64,000 nt of DNA from Leifsonia sp. ZF2019 (GCF_019924635.1 NZ_CP065037.1:2356001-2420000), one strand, 5' to 3'; positions 30,677 to 43,085 are shown, numbered from the stretch's first letter. The notes: generated by a model from the sequence alone, not told the origin. Numbers and translations: made by a program.

Positions 30677-30934
30677 CTATTCGACGATCGGCTTCAGGAC
30701 GAGCTTGTCCTCGTTGATCTCGTGCATCGCCACGGAAAGCGGCTTGTCGTCGACGGACGAGTCGACCAGCGGGCCGACGTTGTCGAACAGGCTGCCCTCG
30801 TGCAGGTCCGCGTAGTAGTCGTTGATCTGGCGCGCACGCTTGGAGGCGAAGATCACCAGGGCGTACTTCGACTCGACCTTGGCGAGCAGGTCGTCGATGG
30901 GCGGGTCGATGATGCCGTTGTTGCTGGTTGCCAT
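30677..30934 (-). CDS. rpoZ: RNA polymerase omega subunit
   Basis: Small subunit that helps assemble RNA polymerase by holding the beta-prime C-terminus. 85 aa. The conserved core is [28 protein letters not shown] (described as residues 11-38), followed by an acidic C-terminal half ending in [16 protein letters not shown] lies well placed before the ATG. It follows the gmk fusion gene by 109 bp, as in the classical gmk-rpoZ-coaBC group. Confidence 0.97.
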   Translation of the reverse strand: MATSNNGIIDPPIDDLLAKVESKYALVIFASKRARQINDYYADLHEGSLFDNVGPLVDSSVDDKPLSVAMHEINEDKLVLKPIVE

Positions 30935-31015
30935 GCGGAGGGACTCCTTCAGCTGATTTCTGTGGAAGGCCGTGGTCGGCCCTGGTCGTTCTGGGCGGTC
31001 GACGTGCGGCGACCG

Positions 31016-31031
31016 GCGCCGGTTCCGGCGC
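31016..31031 (-). terminator. Hairpin after gmk
   Basis: GCGCCG and CGGCGC form a perfect 6-bp stem with a 4-nt loop, 12 nt past the gmk stop codon in the 109-bp gmk-rpoZ gap. Likely terminator of the pyr-gmk transcript, although no T-run follows. Confidence 0.45.
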
Positions 31032-31043
31032 GACGAGAGCGGT

Positions 31044-31970
31044 CTACGGACGCGACGGCGCCGCGCGGACCTTCATCAAGTCTACGACCTCGCGGGCGGC
31101 CTCGGCGACGTCGTGGTTCACGACGCGGTGATCGAACTCGTCCTGGGCCGCCAACTCGACCTTCGCGGTCTCCAGCCGGCGGGCCTGCTCGGCGGAGTCC
31201 TCGGTGCCGCGGCCGATGAGGCGGCGGACCAGTTCCTCCCACGTCGGCGGCAGCAGGAAGATGAGCCGGGCCTCCGGCATGCTCTCCCGCACGCTGCGCG
31301 CACCCTGCAGGTCGATCTCGAGCAGAACGCTGCGCCCCGCGTCGAGCGCCTTCTCGATCGGCGCGCGCGGCGTGCCGTAGCGGTACGCGTTGTGCACGGT
31401 CGCGTGCTCGAGCAGCTCGCCCTCCGCGATCATGCGGTCGAACTCGGCGTCGTCCACGAAGTAATAGTTGACACCGTCGACCTCGCCCGGGCGCGGCGCG
31501 CGCGTGGTCGCCGAGACCGAGAGCAGCACGTCCGGGTAGTTCTCACGGATGTACGTCGAGACCGTGCCCTTGCCGACGGCCGTCGGCCCGGCGAGCACGA
31601 CGAGCTGATTGCGCTGGCGGCCGGCCTTGTTCTCCCGGTCGATGAGGAAGTCGCGCAGGCGCAGCCGCTGGTGGCGGCCCAGGCCGCCCAGCCGCTTCGC
31701 GGGCGAGATGCCCAGCGTCGTCAGCGCTTCCTGCATCTTGGTGGTCCCGATCGCGGGGATGCTCAGCAGGAACTCGGTGACGCGCAACCGCCCCTCCACG
31801 CCGTCCGGCTGGGCGGTGGCGTGGTCGAGCACGGTGAGCGGCGACACGTCGCGGGAGGCGATGGACTTCTTCACGGCGGCACGAGCCCGGCGCGCCGCGA
31901 CAGCGGCCCGGGAGGCGGCGCGACGGTCGACCTCCGGCGGGGCGGGGCGGCGGGAGACGGGCTCAGCCAT
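31044..31970 (-). CDS. gmk: mIHF-guanylate kinase fusion protein
   Basis: 308 aa, against about 200 for ordinary guanylate kinase. Residues 1-112 match the actinobacterial integration host factor mIHF, a sequence-tolerant DNA-binding nucleoid protein: a basic helix ([20 protein letters not shown]), then [18 protein letters not shown] and the DNA-binding [18 protein letters not shown]. Residues 122-308 are a full GMP kinase: P-loop GPTAVGKGT (128-136), [19 protein letters not shown] (GMP site) and [14 protein letters not shown]. The join near residue 113 is in frame with no stop and no nearby internal Met. The ATG overlaps the pyrF stop by 8 bp. In Mycobacterium and Streptomyces the two are adjacent separate genes. 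Whether the product is cleaved is unknown. Confidence 0.93.
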   Translation of the reverse strand: MAEPVSRRPAPPEVDRRAASRAAVAARRARAAVKKSIASRDVSPLTVLDHATAQPDGVEGRLRVTEFLLSIPAIGTTKMQEALTTLGISPAKRLGGLGRHQRLRLRDFLIDRENKAGRQRNQLVVLAGPTAVGKGTVSTYIRENYPDVLLSVSATTRAPRPGEVDGVNYYFVDDAEFDRMIAEGELLEHATVHNAYRYGTPRAPIEKALDAGRSVLLEIDLQGARSVRESMPEARLIFLLPPTWEELVRRLIGRGTEDSAEQARRLETAKVELAAQDEFDHRVVNHDVAEAAREVVDLMKVRAAPSRP

Positions 31971-32831
31971 GGCTGGCGCGCACCTCCTCGGCGCGGCGCG
32001 CGATCGCGTCCGCGAGGCCGTCGCGGCCGGCACCGAGCAGGCCGCGGGACTCGCTCACGATCACGCCCGGCGCGAGGCTTCCGAACAGGTGCGGCGCGTC
32101 CTCGACGCGCGCGCCCTGGTGGCCGAAGCCGGGAGCGAGCACGGGGAAGGCCGGCGAGAACACCGGACCGCGGGTGTCGATGCCGTAGGCCGTCAGGTCG
32201 ACGGTCGCGCCGAGCACCAGGCCGACGGTGCCGAACGGATGCGGGGTCTGCTCGAGGTTGAACGCGTGCACGCCTTCGATGATCGCACGGGCGACGGTGG
32301 CTCCGGCATGGGGACCGGACGCGACGACGGCCTGCTGGATCGCGGCGGCCTCCGGATTGGAGGTCGCGGCGAGCACGAACAGGCCCTTGCCGTGCTCCTC
32401 GGCGAGGCGCATCGGCTCGGCGATCGAGCCGACGCCCTGGAACGCCGACACGGTCAGCGCATCCGCTTCGAGCGGCGCGCCCGGCGTCAGCCACGACTCG
32501 GCGTAGGCTGTCACGCTCGTCCCGATGTCGCCGCGCTTGGCGTCGGCGATCACCAGAAGACCCGCGGCACGCGCCGCTCCGATCACCTCCTCCAGTGCGG
32601 CGTATCCCGCGGAGCCGTAGCGCTCGAAGAACGCCACCTGCGGCTTGACCAGGCCGGCCCGGCCAGCCGCCGCCGCGACGGCGCGCAGGCCGAACTCCCG
32701 GGCCCCCGCCGCCGAAACGGGCAGGCCCCACTCCGCCAGCAGATGCTCGTGAGGGTCGATGCCGACGCACAGCCGGCCGCGTTCGGCGAACGCCTCCGCG
32801 AGACGGTCGCCGAACGCCGTGCCGACTGCCG

Positions 32832-32835
<4 letters not shown>
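31963..32835 (-). CDS. pyrF: Orotidine 5-phosphate decarboxylase (long type)
   Basis: Last step of UMP synthesis. 290 aa, the long type 2 form typical of Actinobacteria rather than the 230-aa form. The catalytic Asp-Lys-Asp array is [12 protein letters not shown] near residue 96. [17 protein letters not shown] at the N-terminus and [15 protein letters not shown] (phosphate-binding loop) near the C-terminus complete the active site. The ATG overlaps the carB stop by 4 bp and the stop overlaps the gmk fusion by 8 bp. Confidence 0.97.
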
Positions 32836-36109
<3,274 letters not shown>

Positions 36110-36110
<1 letters not shown>

Positions 36111-37288
36111 CAGGCGCCGGCCTCCTTGGTGGGCTCAGCGTCGGCGGTCTCGCGACCGGTGATCATGCTGAGGAAGCGGTCGAAGAGGTAGTTGGCGTCG
36201 TGCGGTCCTGCCGCCGCCTCCGGGTGGTACTGCACGCTGAAGGCCTGCAGGTCGAGGCAGTTGAGGCCCTCGACGACGTTGTCGTTCAGGCTGAAGTGAC
36301 TCACCTCGACACGACCGAAGCCGGCCGGCGAGTCGAACGTCGCGTCGAGGGGCGCCTGCACGGCGAAGCCGTGGTTCTGAGCCGTGATCTCGACCCGTCC
36401 GGTGCGCTTGTCGAGCACCGGCTGGTTGATGCCGCGGTGACCGAACGGGAGCTTGTAGGTTGAGAGTCCGAGCGCCCGCCCGAGCAGCTGGTTGCCGAAG
36501 CAGATGCCGAAGTACGGCAGCCCGGCCCGCAGCGTGTCCTGGAGGAGCGCCACGTGGCGGTCGGAGGCCTGCGGGTCGCCCGGTCCGTTCGAGAAGAACA
36601 GGGCGGAGACGCCGAGGTCGAGCACATCCTGCGCGGACACCTGCTGCGGGAGCACGTGCACGTCCAGCCCCCGGCCGGCCAGGTTCTCCAGCGTGGACTT
36701 CTTGACGCCGAGATCGAGCACCGCGACCGAGCCGACCTTCTCGCCGACGGCGGGGAGTGTGTACGGCTCCACGGTCGAGACCTCGGCGGACAGGTTGCGG
36801 CCGCTCATCGCCGCGCCGCTACGGACCAGGTCGAGCTGCTCCCCGTCGGAGAGGTCGAAGTCCTCGCCGGAGAAGACGCCCGCGCGCATGGCGCCCGCCG
36901 AGCGGATGTGTCGGGTGACGGCACGGGTGTCGATCCCGCTGATGCCCACCACGCCCTGGGCCACCAGGTCGTCGTCGAGGCTCCGCTGCGCGCGGAAGTT
37001 CGACACGATGCGGCTGGGCTCGCGGACCACGTAGCCGGCGACCCAGATCTGCCGCGACTCCATGTCCTCGTCGTTGGTGCCGGTGTTTCCGATGTGCGGG
37101 GCCGTCATGAGGACGATCTGCCCGGCGTAGGACGGGTCGGTCAGCGTCTCCTGGTATCCGGTCATGCCGGTCGAGAACACCGCTTCGCCGAGCGTCCGCC
37201 CGGTGGCGCCGTAGGCCCGGCCCACATAGCGCTTCCCGTCTTCGAGGACGAGCACTGCCCGTCCGGCTGTCACGTCACCTGCAGTCAC
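36110..37288 (-). CDS. carA: Carbamoyl phosphate synthase small subunit
   Basis: Glutaminase subunit that feeds ammonia to CarB. 392 aa: N-terminal CPSase domain (residues 10-140, [17 protein letters not shown] and [20 protein letters not shown]) and a C-terminal class I amidotransferase with nucleophile Cys in [11 protein letters not shown] and the His-Glu pair in [12 protein letters not shown]. The start is GTG 1 nt past the stop of the PH-like gene, with AGGAGG 6 nt before it, a strong ribosome site. Confidence 0.98.
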
Positions 37289-37289
37289 G

Positions 37290-37835
37290 TCACACCTCCT
37301 GATCTTCCGGGCCGTTTCCGCCCGTCGTGCTCCCCGTCGGCGTCGCGCCGGGGAGGATGTCTTCGATGGCCGCTGTCACCGTGTCGCGGCCGGCCGGGTC
37401 GACGACCCGGAAGTAGCTGTCGGCGGGGATCCCGCCGCTGGTCATCCATCCGAACCGGAGCAGGCCGTCCCGCTCCACCACCCGGTCGATGGTGAAGGTA
37501 GCCGCGCCGACGCCGGTGAGCGTCGAGGCCGGCACGAAGACGGGCTGCTCGCCCGCGACCCGGATCGCGACCCCCTCGGGCGAGACGCTCAGGGTCCCCT
37601 TCCCGCGGTAGGCCAGACCCGGGAGGGCGAGCCGCTCGAGCTGCTCCCCCGCCTTGGTGGTCGCGACGTAGAGCACATCGGCCGCGGCGGTCGGCGCACC
37701 GAGCTGGGCGGGGACCGGATGGCCGCCGCCCGCAGACGCGTCGCGCCGCACCCGTCGTCGCCAGCCCCAGAGCGCGAGCAGCAGGACGACGACCAGGACG
37801 ACCGCGACGCCCACGGTGGGGAGGAGCTTATCCAC
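37290..37835 (-). CDS. PH-like membrane protein of the pyr operon
   Basis: 181-aa protein with a single N-terminal helix (about residues 4-24, [18 protein letters not shown]) followed by a basic RRRVRRD stop-transfer and a soluble cytoplasmic domain of about 130 residues. That domain looks like the PH-like family found between pyrC and carA across Actinobacteria; function unknown. GTG at 37835 overlaps the pyrC stop by 8 bp and is preferred to the GTG/ATG further upstream inside pyrC, because it gives a clean helix right after the start. Its conserved place suggests a role linked to carbamoyl phosphate or aspartate transcarbamoylase at the membrane; unproven. Confidence 0.82.
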   Translation of the reverse strand: MDKLLPTVGVAVVLVVVLLLALWGWRRRVRRDASAGGGHPVPAQLGAPTAAADVLYVATTKAGEQLERLALPGLAYRGKGTLSVSPEGVAIRVAGEQPVFVPASTLTGVGAATFTIDRVVERDGLLRFGWMTSGGIPADSYFRVVDPAGRDTVTAAIEDILPGATPTGSTTGGNGPEDQEV

Positions 37836-39150
37836 GGGTGGCCTCCAGATCGACGACGGTGCCGTCGAGCACGGTCGCATAGCCCCGGTGGAACGTCGCG
37901 ACGACGCGGCCGGGGAGGGTCATCGACAGGTACGGCGAGTTGACGCCCTTGCCTGCGAGGTCGCCGGTCGCGAACGAGCGCGACGCGGCCGGGTCGTAGA
38001 GGAACAGCTCGGCGGGGGCGCCGGCCTCGATCGGGGTGCCGTGCCCCGCGAGCCGGCCGATGCGCGCCGGGGCGCTCGAGAGCACCCGGGCGACGTCCGC
38101 CCAGCCGAGGAGTCCGTTGTCGACCACCGAGGCGTGGACGACCGAGAGCGCGGACTCCAGGCCGACCATGCCGAACGCGGCGGCGTCCCACTCGCAGTCC
38201 TTCGACTCGACGGGGTGCGGCGCGTGGTCGGTGGCGACGATGTCGATGGTGCCGTCCGCGAGGCCCGCGCGGAGCGCCTCCACGTCCTCGGCGCGACGCA
38301 GCGGCGGGTTGACCTTGTAGCGCGCGTCATAGCCCGACGCGAGCTCCTCGGTCAGCAGGAGGTGGTGCGGCGTGACCTCGGCCGTGACCTCGATGCCGCG
38401 CGCCTTCGCCCAGCGGATCACGTCGACGGACCCCGCGGTCGAGACGTGGCACACGTGCAGTCGCGAGCCGACGTGCTCGGCCAGGAGCACGTCGCGGGCG
38501 ATGATCGACTCCTCGGCGACGGCGGGCCAGCCCGCCAGCCCGAGCTCGCCGGACAGGGCGCCCTCGTTCATCTGCGCGCCCACGGTGAGCCGGGGCTCCT
38601 GCGCGTGCTGCGCGATCACGCCGTCGAACGCCTTGACGTACTCCAGCGCACGCCGCATCAGGAGCGGGTCGGAGACGCACTTGCCGTCGTCGGAGAAGAC
38701 ACGGACCCGGGCGCGCGAGTCGGCCATCGCGCCGAGCTCGGCGAGACGCTCCCCCTCCAGGCCGACGGTCACCGCGCCGATCGGGCGGACCGTGACGTAG
38801 CCGGCGGCCTCTCCGAGGCTCAGCACCTGCTCCACGACGCCGGCGGTGTCGGCGACGGGCGACGTGTTCGCCATCGCGAACACCGCCGTGAAGCCTCCCG
38901 CGGCCGCGGCACGCGTGCCGGTCAGCACCGTCTCGCTCTGCTCGTAGCCCGGCTCGCGCAGGTGGGTGTGCAGATCCACGAGGCCCGGCAGCGCCAGGAG
39001 CCCGTCGGCGTCGATCCGCGACGCCCCCGCGGCGGAGAGCCCGGAGCCCACCTCCGCGATGCGGCCGTGGTCGATCAGGAGGTCGGCACGCGTGCCGTCG
39101 GCGAGCGTCGCGCCCGCGATCACATACTTCTCGGCCAGTTTCTCGTCCAT
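37828..39150 (-). CDS. pyrC: Dihydroorotase
   Basis: Ring closure of carbamoyl aspartate to dihydroorotate. 440 aa, class I amidohydrolase barrel. Metal ligands are visible in LVDLHTHLREPGYE (about residue 54), AQHAQEPRL, CHVSTAGSV and the catalytic Asp in VATDHAPHP (about 300). ATG at 39150 is chosen by family N-terminus (KYVIAGATLADG); an upstream GTG would overlap pyrB and add nine residues. It lies 7 bp after pyrB. Confidence 0.97.
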   Translation of the reverse strand: MDEKLAEKYVIAGATLADGTRADLLIDHGRIAEVGSGLSAAGASRIDADGLLALPGLVDLHTHLREPGYEQSETVLTGTRAAAAGGFTAVFAMANTSPVADTAGVVEQVLSLGEAAGYVTVRPIGAVTVGLEGERLAELGAMADSRARVRVFSDDGKCVSDPLLMRRALEYVKAFDGVIAQHAQEPRLTVGAQMNEGALSGELGLAGWPAVAEESIIARDVLLAEHVGSRLHVCHVSTAGSVDVIRWAKARGIEVTAEVTPHHLLLTEELASGYDARYKVNPPLRRAEDVEALRAGLADGTIDIVATDHAPHPVESKDCEWDAAAFGMVGLESALSVVHASVVDNGLLGWADVARVLSSAPARIGRLAGHGTPIEAGAPAELFLYDPAASRSFATGDLAGKGVNSPYLSMTLPGRVVATFHRGYATVLDGTVVDLEATRG

Positions 39151-39157
39151 CGTCGTC

Positions 39158-40108
39158 TTATGCCTCACGCTCGCCACCGGACAGCAGGAGGTAGAGAGCC
39201 GCCATCCGAACGGACACGCCGTTCGCCACCTGCTCCCGTACCGTGGAGCGGGGCGAGTCCGCCGCTGCGGCGGAGATCTCCAGCCCGCGGTTCATCGGGC
39301 CCGGGTGCATCACAATGCTATCGGTGCCGAGCCGCCCGAGCCGCTCATCGTCCAGCCCCCAGCGCCGCGTGTACTCGCGCGGGTTGGGGAAGAACGCCGC
39401 GTTCATGCGCTCGCCCTGGATGCGCAGCATCATCACGACGTCCGGATCCGCATCGATCGCGGCGTCCAGGTCGTATCCGATCGCGGCCGGCCAGCCGGAC
39501 ACGTCGACGGGCAGCAGGGTCGGCGGCGCGATCAAGGTCACCTGGGCTCCGAGCGTGCGCAGCAGCCAGACGTTGGACCGCGCGACGCGCGAGTGCAGGA
39601 TGTCGCCGACGATCGTCACGGTCACGCCGTCGAGGTCGCGCCCGCGCGACGCCGCGCCGTGCAGCCTCCTGCGCATCGTGAACGCGTCCAGCAGCGCCTG
39701 CGTCGGGTGCTCGTGGGTGCCGTCCCCGGCGTTCACGATCCCCGCGTCGATCCAGCCGCTGGTCGCGAGGGTCTGCGGCGCGCCCGACGAGCCGTGTCGC
39801 ACCACCACCGCGTCCGCGCCCATCGCCGCGAGGGTCTGCGCGGTGTCCTTCAGGCTCTCGCCCTTGGAGACGCTGGAGCCCTTCGCGGAGAAGTTGATGA
39901 CGTCCGCGGAGAGACGTTTCGCCGCCGCCTCGAACGAGATGCGCGTGCGGGTGGAGTCCTCGAAGAAGAGGTTGACCACGGTCTTGCCGCGGAGGGTCGG
40001 GAGCTTCTTGACCTCCCGCTCCTGGACGTCCGCCATGTCCTCGGCCACATCGAGCAGCCGGATGGCATCCTCGCGAGGGAGGGTCTTGGTCGACAGCAGG
40101 TGCCTCAT
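39158..40108 (-). CDS. pyrB: Aspartate carbamoyltransferase catalytic subunit
   Basis: Condenses carbamoyl phosphate with aspartate. 316 aa. The carbamoyl-phosphate loop is [12 protein letters not shown] (about residues 50-61), with the catalytic-Lys loop [17 protein letters not shown], and aspartate contacts in [12 protein letters not shown] and [12 protein letters not shown]. No pyrI regulatory subunit is present, as expected in Actinobacteria. The ATG overlaps the pyrR stop by 4 bp. Confidence 0.98.
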   Translation of the reverse strand: MRHLLSTKTLPREDAIRLLDVAEDMADVQEREVKKLPTLRGKTVVNLFFEDSTRTRISFEAAAKRLSADVINFSAKGSSVSKGESLKDTAQTLAAMGADAVVVRHGSSGAPQTLATSGWIDAGIVNAGDGTHEHPTQALLDAFTMRRRLHGAASRGRDLDGVTVTIVGDILHSRVARSNVWLLRTLGAQVTLIAPPTLLPVDVSGWPAAIGYDLDAAIDADPDVVMMLRIQGERMNAAFFPNPREYTRRWGLDDERLGRLGTDSIVMHPGPMNRGLEISAAAADSPRSTVREQVANGVSVRMAALYLLLSGGEREA

Positions 40109-40686
40109 GCGCCGGCCTCCGCACCCGCGCCGGCATCGGCGTCCGGCGACTCGATGGTCACCGACTCCTCGCCGTCGACCCCCGACAGACGCACGAAGAT
40201 GCGCTCCGAGGAGGCGGACGGGAGGTTCTTGCCGACGTAGTCCGCGCGGATCGGCAACTCGCGGTGGCCCCGGTCGACGAGCACGGCGAGCCGCACGGCG
40301 CGTGGCCGTCCGAGGTCATTGAGCGCGTCGAGCGCGGCGCGGATCGTGCGCCCCGAGAACAACACGTCGTCCACGAGAACGACGGTCTTGCCGTCGATTG
40401 GGCCGGGCAGCGACGTGGGCTGCGGCGTGCGGATCGGGTTGCGGGCGAGGTCGTCGCGGTACATCGTCACGTCGAGGGCGCCGACGATGTCGGCGGGCGA
40501 CGCCACGGACTGCGGCTCGATGCGCTGGATGGTCTCGGCGATCCGCCGGGCCAGCTCGACGCCGCGCGTCGGGATGCCCAGGATCACCAGGTCGTTCGTT
40601 CCCCGGTTCGACTCGAGGATCTCGTGGGAGATCCGGGTCAGTGCCCGGGCGATGTCAGCCTGCTGCAGCACGGTGCGCGCTGTCAT
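40105..40686 (-). CDS. pyrR: PyrR pyrimidine regulator / uracil phosphoribosyltransferase
   Basis: RNA-binding regulator of the pyr operon that senses UMP against PRPP, with uracil phosphoribosyltransferase activity in many homologues. 193 aa. The PRPP loop is [20 protein letters not shown] near residue 105; the basic RNA-binding face includes [12 protein letters not shown] and [12 protein letters not shown] 20-residue Ala/Asp/Gly tail follows the conserved end. It is first in the operon, and a PyrR-type RNA hairpin lies in its own leader. Confidence 0.97.
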   Translation of the reverse strand: MTARTVLQQADIARALTRISHEILESNRGTNDLVILGIPTRGVELARRIAETIQRIEPQSVASPADIVGALDVTMYRDDLARNPIRTPQPTSLPGPIDGKTVVLVDDVLFSGRTIRAALDALNDLGRPRAVRLAVLVDRGHRELPIRADYVGKNLPSASSERIFVRLSGVDGEESVTIESPDADAGAGAEAGA

Positions 40687-40701
40687 GCCGACCTCCTTCC
40701 C

Positions 40702-40715
40702 CGCCTCACAGGACG
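40702..40715 (-). promoter_or_regulatory. PyrR-binding RNA hairpin in the pyr leader
   Basis: The minus-strand RNA reads CGUCCUGUGAGGCG, 16 nt before the pyrR ATG and next to its ribosome site (GGAAGGAGG). It matches the PyrR binding-loop consensus ARUCCNGNGAGGYU at 12 of 14 places, and the two differences are the paired first and last bases (A-U replaced by C-G), so the stem is kept. It folds as CCG-U-CC, loop UGUGA, GG-CGG. With no terminator after it, repression of translation is more likely than attenuation, as reported for mycobacterial pyr operons. Confidence 0.75.
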
Positions 40716-40742
40716 GCTCTTAAAGGATGTCTGTCGAGAGCC
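40715..40742 (-). promoter_or_regulatory. Competing hairpin upstream of the PyrR loop
   Basis: GGCUCU and AGAGCC form a 6-bp stem with a 16-nt loop. The 3-prime arm uses bases of the 5-prime arm of the PyrR loop, so the two cannot fully form together. It could act as the alternative fold of a switch. Confidence 0.4.
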
Positions 40743-40743
40743 G

Positions 40744-40749
40744 AGCATA
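40744..40749 (-). promoter_or_regulatory. Likely -10 box of the pyr operon
   Basis: TATGCT on the minus strand lies about 58 nt before the pyrR ATG, directly upstream of the leader hairpins. A -35 box is not clear; it would fall in the end of the DsbA-like gene. Confidence 0.45.
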
Positions 40750-40764
40750 GCAGCCCGGCCCTGG

Positions 40765-41472
40765 TCACTTGTCGTTCAGGAAGGTGCGGAACGCGTCGGT
40801 GTCGCTGATGCTGCCGGTGAACTGCTTCCCATCGACGAGGACCGTCGGGGTCCCCTCGATCTTGTCGAGCACCTTCTTCCCGTCCACCTCGATCGGCCCG
40901 GTCTGCGAATGCGCGGTGTTGGCCTGCGCCCACGCCTGGTATGGGCCACTGCGATCGAGACAGCCGGAGATGTCCGCGATGCCGAGATCCGTCGCCCGCT
41001 TGGCGAGCTCCTTGTCGGTCAGGCCGTCGGAGTTCTCCTCCGGCTGGTCGGTGAAGAGCGCCTGATAGTACTCGAGCACATGCGACGGGTCGTGGACACC
41101 GACGCAGGTCAGCGCCGCGGCCGCGCGCGTCGAGTACCCGGTGCCGTTCGACAGGCGGTCGAGGAATGTCAGCGGGTGCAGCCGCAGCGTGATCGAACCG
41201 TCCTTGACGGCCGCGTCGAGCGTGTCGCCGTTGGCCTTCTCGAACGCACCGCACACCGGGCACATCGCGTCGAACCAGATGTCGACCTTCTTCGATCCGG
41301 TGCCGGCCGAGATGTAGCGCCCGTCGAAATTGACGGCGCCGTCGACGCCCGTCGGCGGCGTGTCCGTCGCGACCGGCGCCGAGGTGTCGGCGAACATCGA
41401 GCAGGCCGAAGCGCCGAGCGCGAGGGCTGCGGCGACAACGGTGGCGGCGAGGATGCGGCGGGTGCGCTTCAC
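40765..41472 (-). CDS. DsbA-family thioredoxin-like lipoprotein
   Basis: Predicted membrane-anchored thiol-disulfide oxidoreductase, 235 aa. The signal peptide ends in a lipobox LGASAC with the lipid-bearing Cys at residue 24, then a Thr/Pro linker. The DsbA-like fold begins near residue 48 and carries the active-site CPVC at 71-74; the cis-Pro segment is EGTPTVLVDGKQF near residue 205. Family members in Actinobacteria fold secreted proteins by making disulfides. It starts at a GTG with GAAGGGACGAC upstream and lies between nusB and the pyr operon, with no clear tie to either. Confidence 0.88.
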   Translation of the reverse strand: MKRTRRILAATVVAAALALGASACSMFADTSAPVATDTPPTGVDGAVNFDGRYISAGTGSKKVDIWFDAMCPVCGAFEKANGDTLDAAVKDGSITLRLHPLTFLDRLSNGTGYSTRAAAALTCVGVHDPSHVLEYYQALFTDQPEENSDGLTDKELAKRATDLGIADISGCLDRSGPYQAWAQANTAHSQTGPIEVDGKKVLDKIEGTPTVLVDGKQFTGSISDTDAFRTFLNDK

Positions 41473-41505
41473 GTCGTCCCTTCGGTTGGTGGATCTGAGC
41501 GGTGC

Positions 41506-41925
41506 CTAGGCGGTCTTGTTGCTCTGGGCGATCTTGGCGAGCAGCCCGTTCACGAACCCGGCGGAGTCGTCGGTCGAGAGCACGGTGGCGGCCTCCACCG
41601 CCTCCGAGATCGCGACGCCCTCCGGGATCGTGTCGTTGAAGAGCAGCTCCCACACGCCGATTCGGAGGATGGCGCGGTCGACGGCGGGCATGCGGGCGAG
41701 GGTCCAGCCCTGCGCGTACGTCTCGATCTGCTCGTCGATCTCGTCCTGGTGGTCGACGACGCCGTCCACGATCTCGCGCGCGTACAGCCAGGAGGCCTCA
41801 CGGGCGGGCTCGTTCGCGGCGCGCTCCGCCTCCGTGGCGAGGGCCTGGCGGAGCGGCGTCTGACGCAGGTCGGCGCTGTAGAGCAGGTCGAGGGCGCGCT
41901 TGCGTGCCTTGGTCCGGGCGCTCAC
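41506..41925 (-). CDS. nusB: Transcription antitermination factor NusB
   Basis: RNA-binding partner of NusE (S10) in rRNA antitermination. 139 aa, all-helical. SARTKARKRALDLLYSADLR is the basic N-terminal helix and the IPEGVAISEAVEAA block near residue 100 is the family signature; FVNGLLAKIAQ ends the fold. The GTG start shares one base with the efp stop, an order (efp-nusB) conserved widely. Confidence 0.97.
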   Translation of the reverse strand: MSARTKARKRALDLLYSADLRQTPLRQALATEAERAANEPAREASWLYAREIVDGVVDHQDEIDEQIETYAQGWTLARMPAVDRAILRIGVWELLFNDTIPEGVAISEAVEAATVLSTDDSAGFVNGLLAKIAQSNKTA

Positions 41926-42488
41926 TAGTCGTTGACGCGGCCGAGGTAGTCGCCCGTGCGGGTGTCGACCTTGACCTTGGTTCCGGTCTCGAGGAAGAGC
42001 GGGACCTGGATCTGGTAGCCGGTCTCGACGGTGGCGGGCTTGGTGCCGCCCGTCGAACGGTCGCCCTGCAGGCCGGGCTCGGTGTAGGTGATCTCGAGGA
42101 CGACGGAGGCGGGCAGCTCGACGTAGAGCGGCGATCCCTCGTGCAGCGCCACGGTCACGTTCTGGTTCTCGAGCATGAAGTTGGCGGCGTCGCCGACGAT
42201 CGGGCCCGGAATGGTGATCTGGTCGTAGTCGCTGGTGTCCATGAAGACGAAGTCGGCGCCGTCCTGGTACAGGTACTGGTAGTCGCGGCGGTCGACGTTG
42301 GTGATGTCGATCTTGGCGCCGGCGTTGTACGTGCGGTCGACCGTCTTGCCGGTCGTGACGTTCTTGAGCTTCGTGCGGACGAACGCGCCACCCTTGCCCG
42401 GCTTCACGTGCTGGAACTCGATCACGCTCCAGAGCTGTCCGTCGATGTTGAGGACGATGCCGTTCTTGATGTCAGCGGTCGATGCCAT
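41925..42488 (-). CDS. efp: Translation elongation factor P
   Basis: Relieves ribosome stalling at polyproline. 187 aa, three beta-barrel domains, normal length. The KOW-like tip loop reads [16 protein letters not shown] (about residues 28-43), with a Lys at the tip; no modification enzyme (epmA, or the rhamnosyl pathway, which needs Arg) is nearby. The signature [20 protein letters not shown] is near residue 133. It is transcribed with nusB from the promoter in the aroQ-efp gap. Confidence 0.98.
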   Translation of the reverse strand: MASTADIKNGIVLNIDGQLWSVIEFQHVKPGKGGAFVRTKLKNVTTGKTVDRTYNAGAKIDITNVDRRDYQYLYQDGADFVFMDTSDYDQITIPGPIVGDAANFMLENQNVTVALHEGSPLYVELPASVVLEITYTEPGLQGDRSTGGTKPATVETGYQIQVPLFLETGTKVKVDTRTGDYLGRVND

Positions 42489-42550
42489 GCGCGAGATCCA
42501 TTCAGTTTGCGAAAGAGTTCCGGGTGGGATCCGCGGGCGTCAGCGGTCCA

Positions 42551-42567
42551 CATCGCCGCGCGCGATG
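42551..42567 (-). terminator. Hairpin after aroQ
   Basis: CATCGC and GCGATG form a perfect 6-bp stem with a 5-nt loop about 26 nt past the aroQ stop codon. It lies downstream of the efp -10 box too, so it may equally be in the efp leader. Confidence 0.35.
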
Positions 42568-42583
42568 CGGCGGCCCGCAGAAG

Positions 42584-42613
42584 ATTCTAGACGTCAGAGG
42601 GCGTTTCGGCGAA
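42584..42613 (-). promoter_or_regulatory. Probable efp-nusB promoter
   Basis: On the minus strand TTCGCC (42608-42613), an 18-nt spacer and TAGAAT (42584-42589) make a fair sigma-70 promoter. It would give a leader of about 90 nt before efp. The -35 box lies in the end of aroQ. Confidence 0.5.
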
Positions 42614-43031
42614 TGTACGCCAGCGCGAGGCGGTACGACTCGAAGCCGAATCCGGCGATCACGCCGGTCGCGACGGCCGAGATCACACTCGTGTGGCGGA
42701 ACTCCTCGCGCGCGTGCGGGTTCGACAGATGCACCTCGACCACGGTGCCGCCCGCCTTTGTCACCAGCGACACCGCGTCGCGCAGGGCGAACGAGTAGTG
42801 GGTCCAGGCCCCGGCGTTCAGGATGACCGGTGCGCCCGTGTCCGCCGCCTCGTGCAGCCAGCCGAGCAGGTCGCCCTCCGCGTCTGTCTGGCGGAGGTCG
42901 ATCGTCGTCTCCGGCGCGTCGTCGCGCAGCAGGCGCGCCAGGTCGTCGAGGGTGCCGGACCCGTAGACGTCGGGCTCGCGGGTGCCGAGGCGGCCGAGAT
43001 TGGGGCCGTTCAGGACGAGGACGCTGCTCAT
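42594..43031 (-). CDS. aroQ: 3-dehydroquinate dehydratase, type II
   Basis: Third step of the shikimate pathway; dodecameric type II enzyme. 145 aa. VLVLNGPNLGRLGTREPDVYG carries the catalytic Tyr and the flexible-lid Arg; NAGAWTHYSFALRDA binds substrate; EVHLSNPHAREEFRHTSVIS holds the catalytic His. ATG at 43031 is preferred to an in-frame GTG 9 nt upstream because GGTGAG is better placed. It follows aroB by 54 bp. Confidence 0.97.
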   Translation of the reverse strand: MSSVLVLNGPNLGRLGTREPDVYGSGTLDDLARLLRDDAPETTIDLRQTDAEGDLLGWLHEAADTGAPVILNAGAWTHYSFALRDAVSLVTKAGGTVVEVHLSNPHAREEFRHTSVISAVATGVIAGFGFESYRLALAYIRRNAL

Positions 43032-43085
43032 GCCGCTCACCCTACCGGGGCTCGGCGGCGGTCGACGGACGGACGCGCGCCGTCA

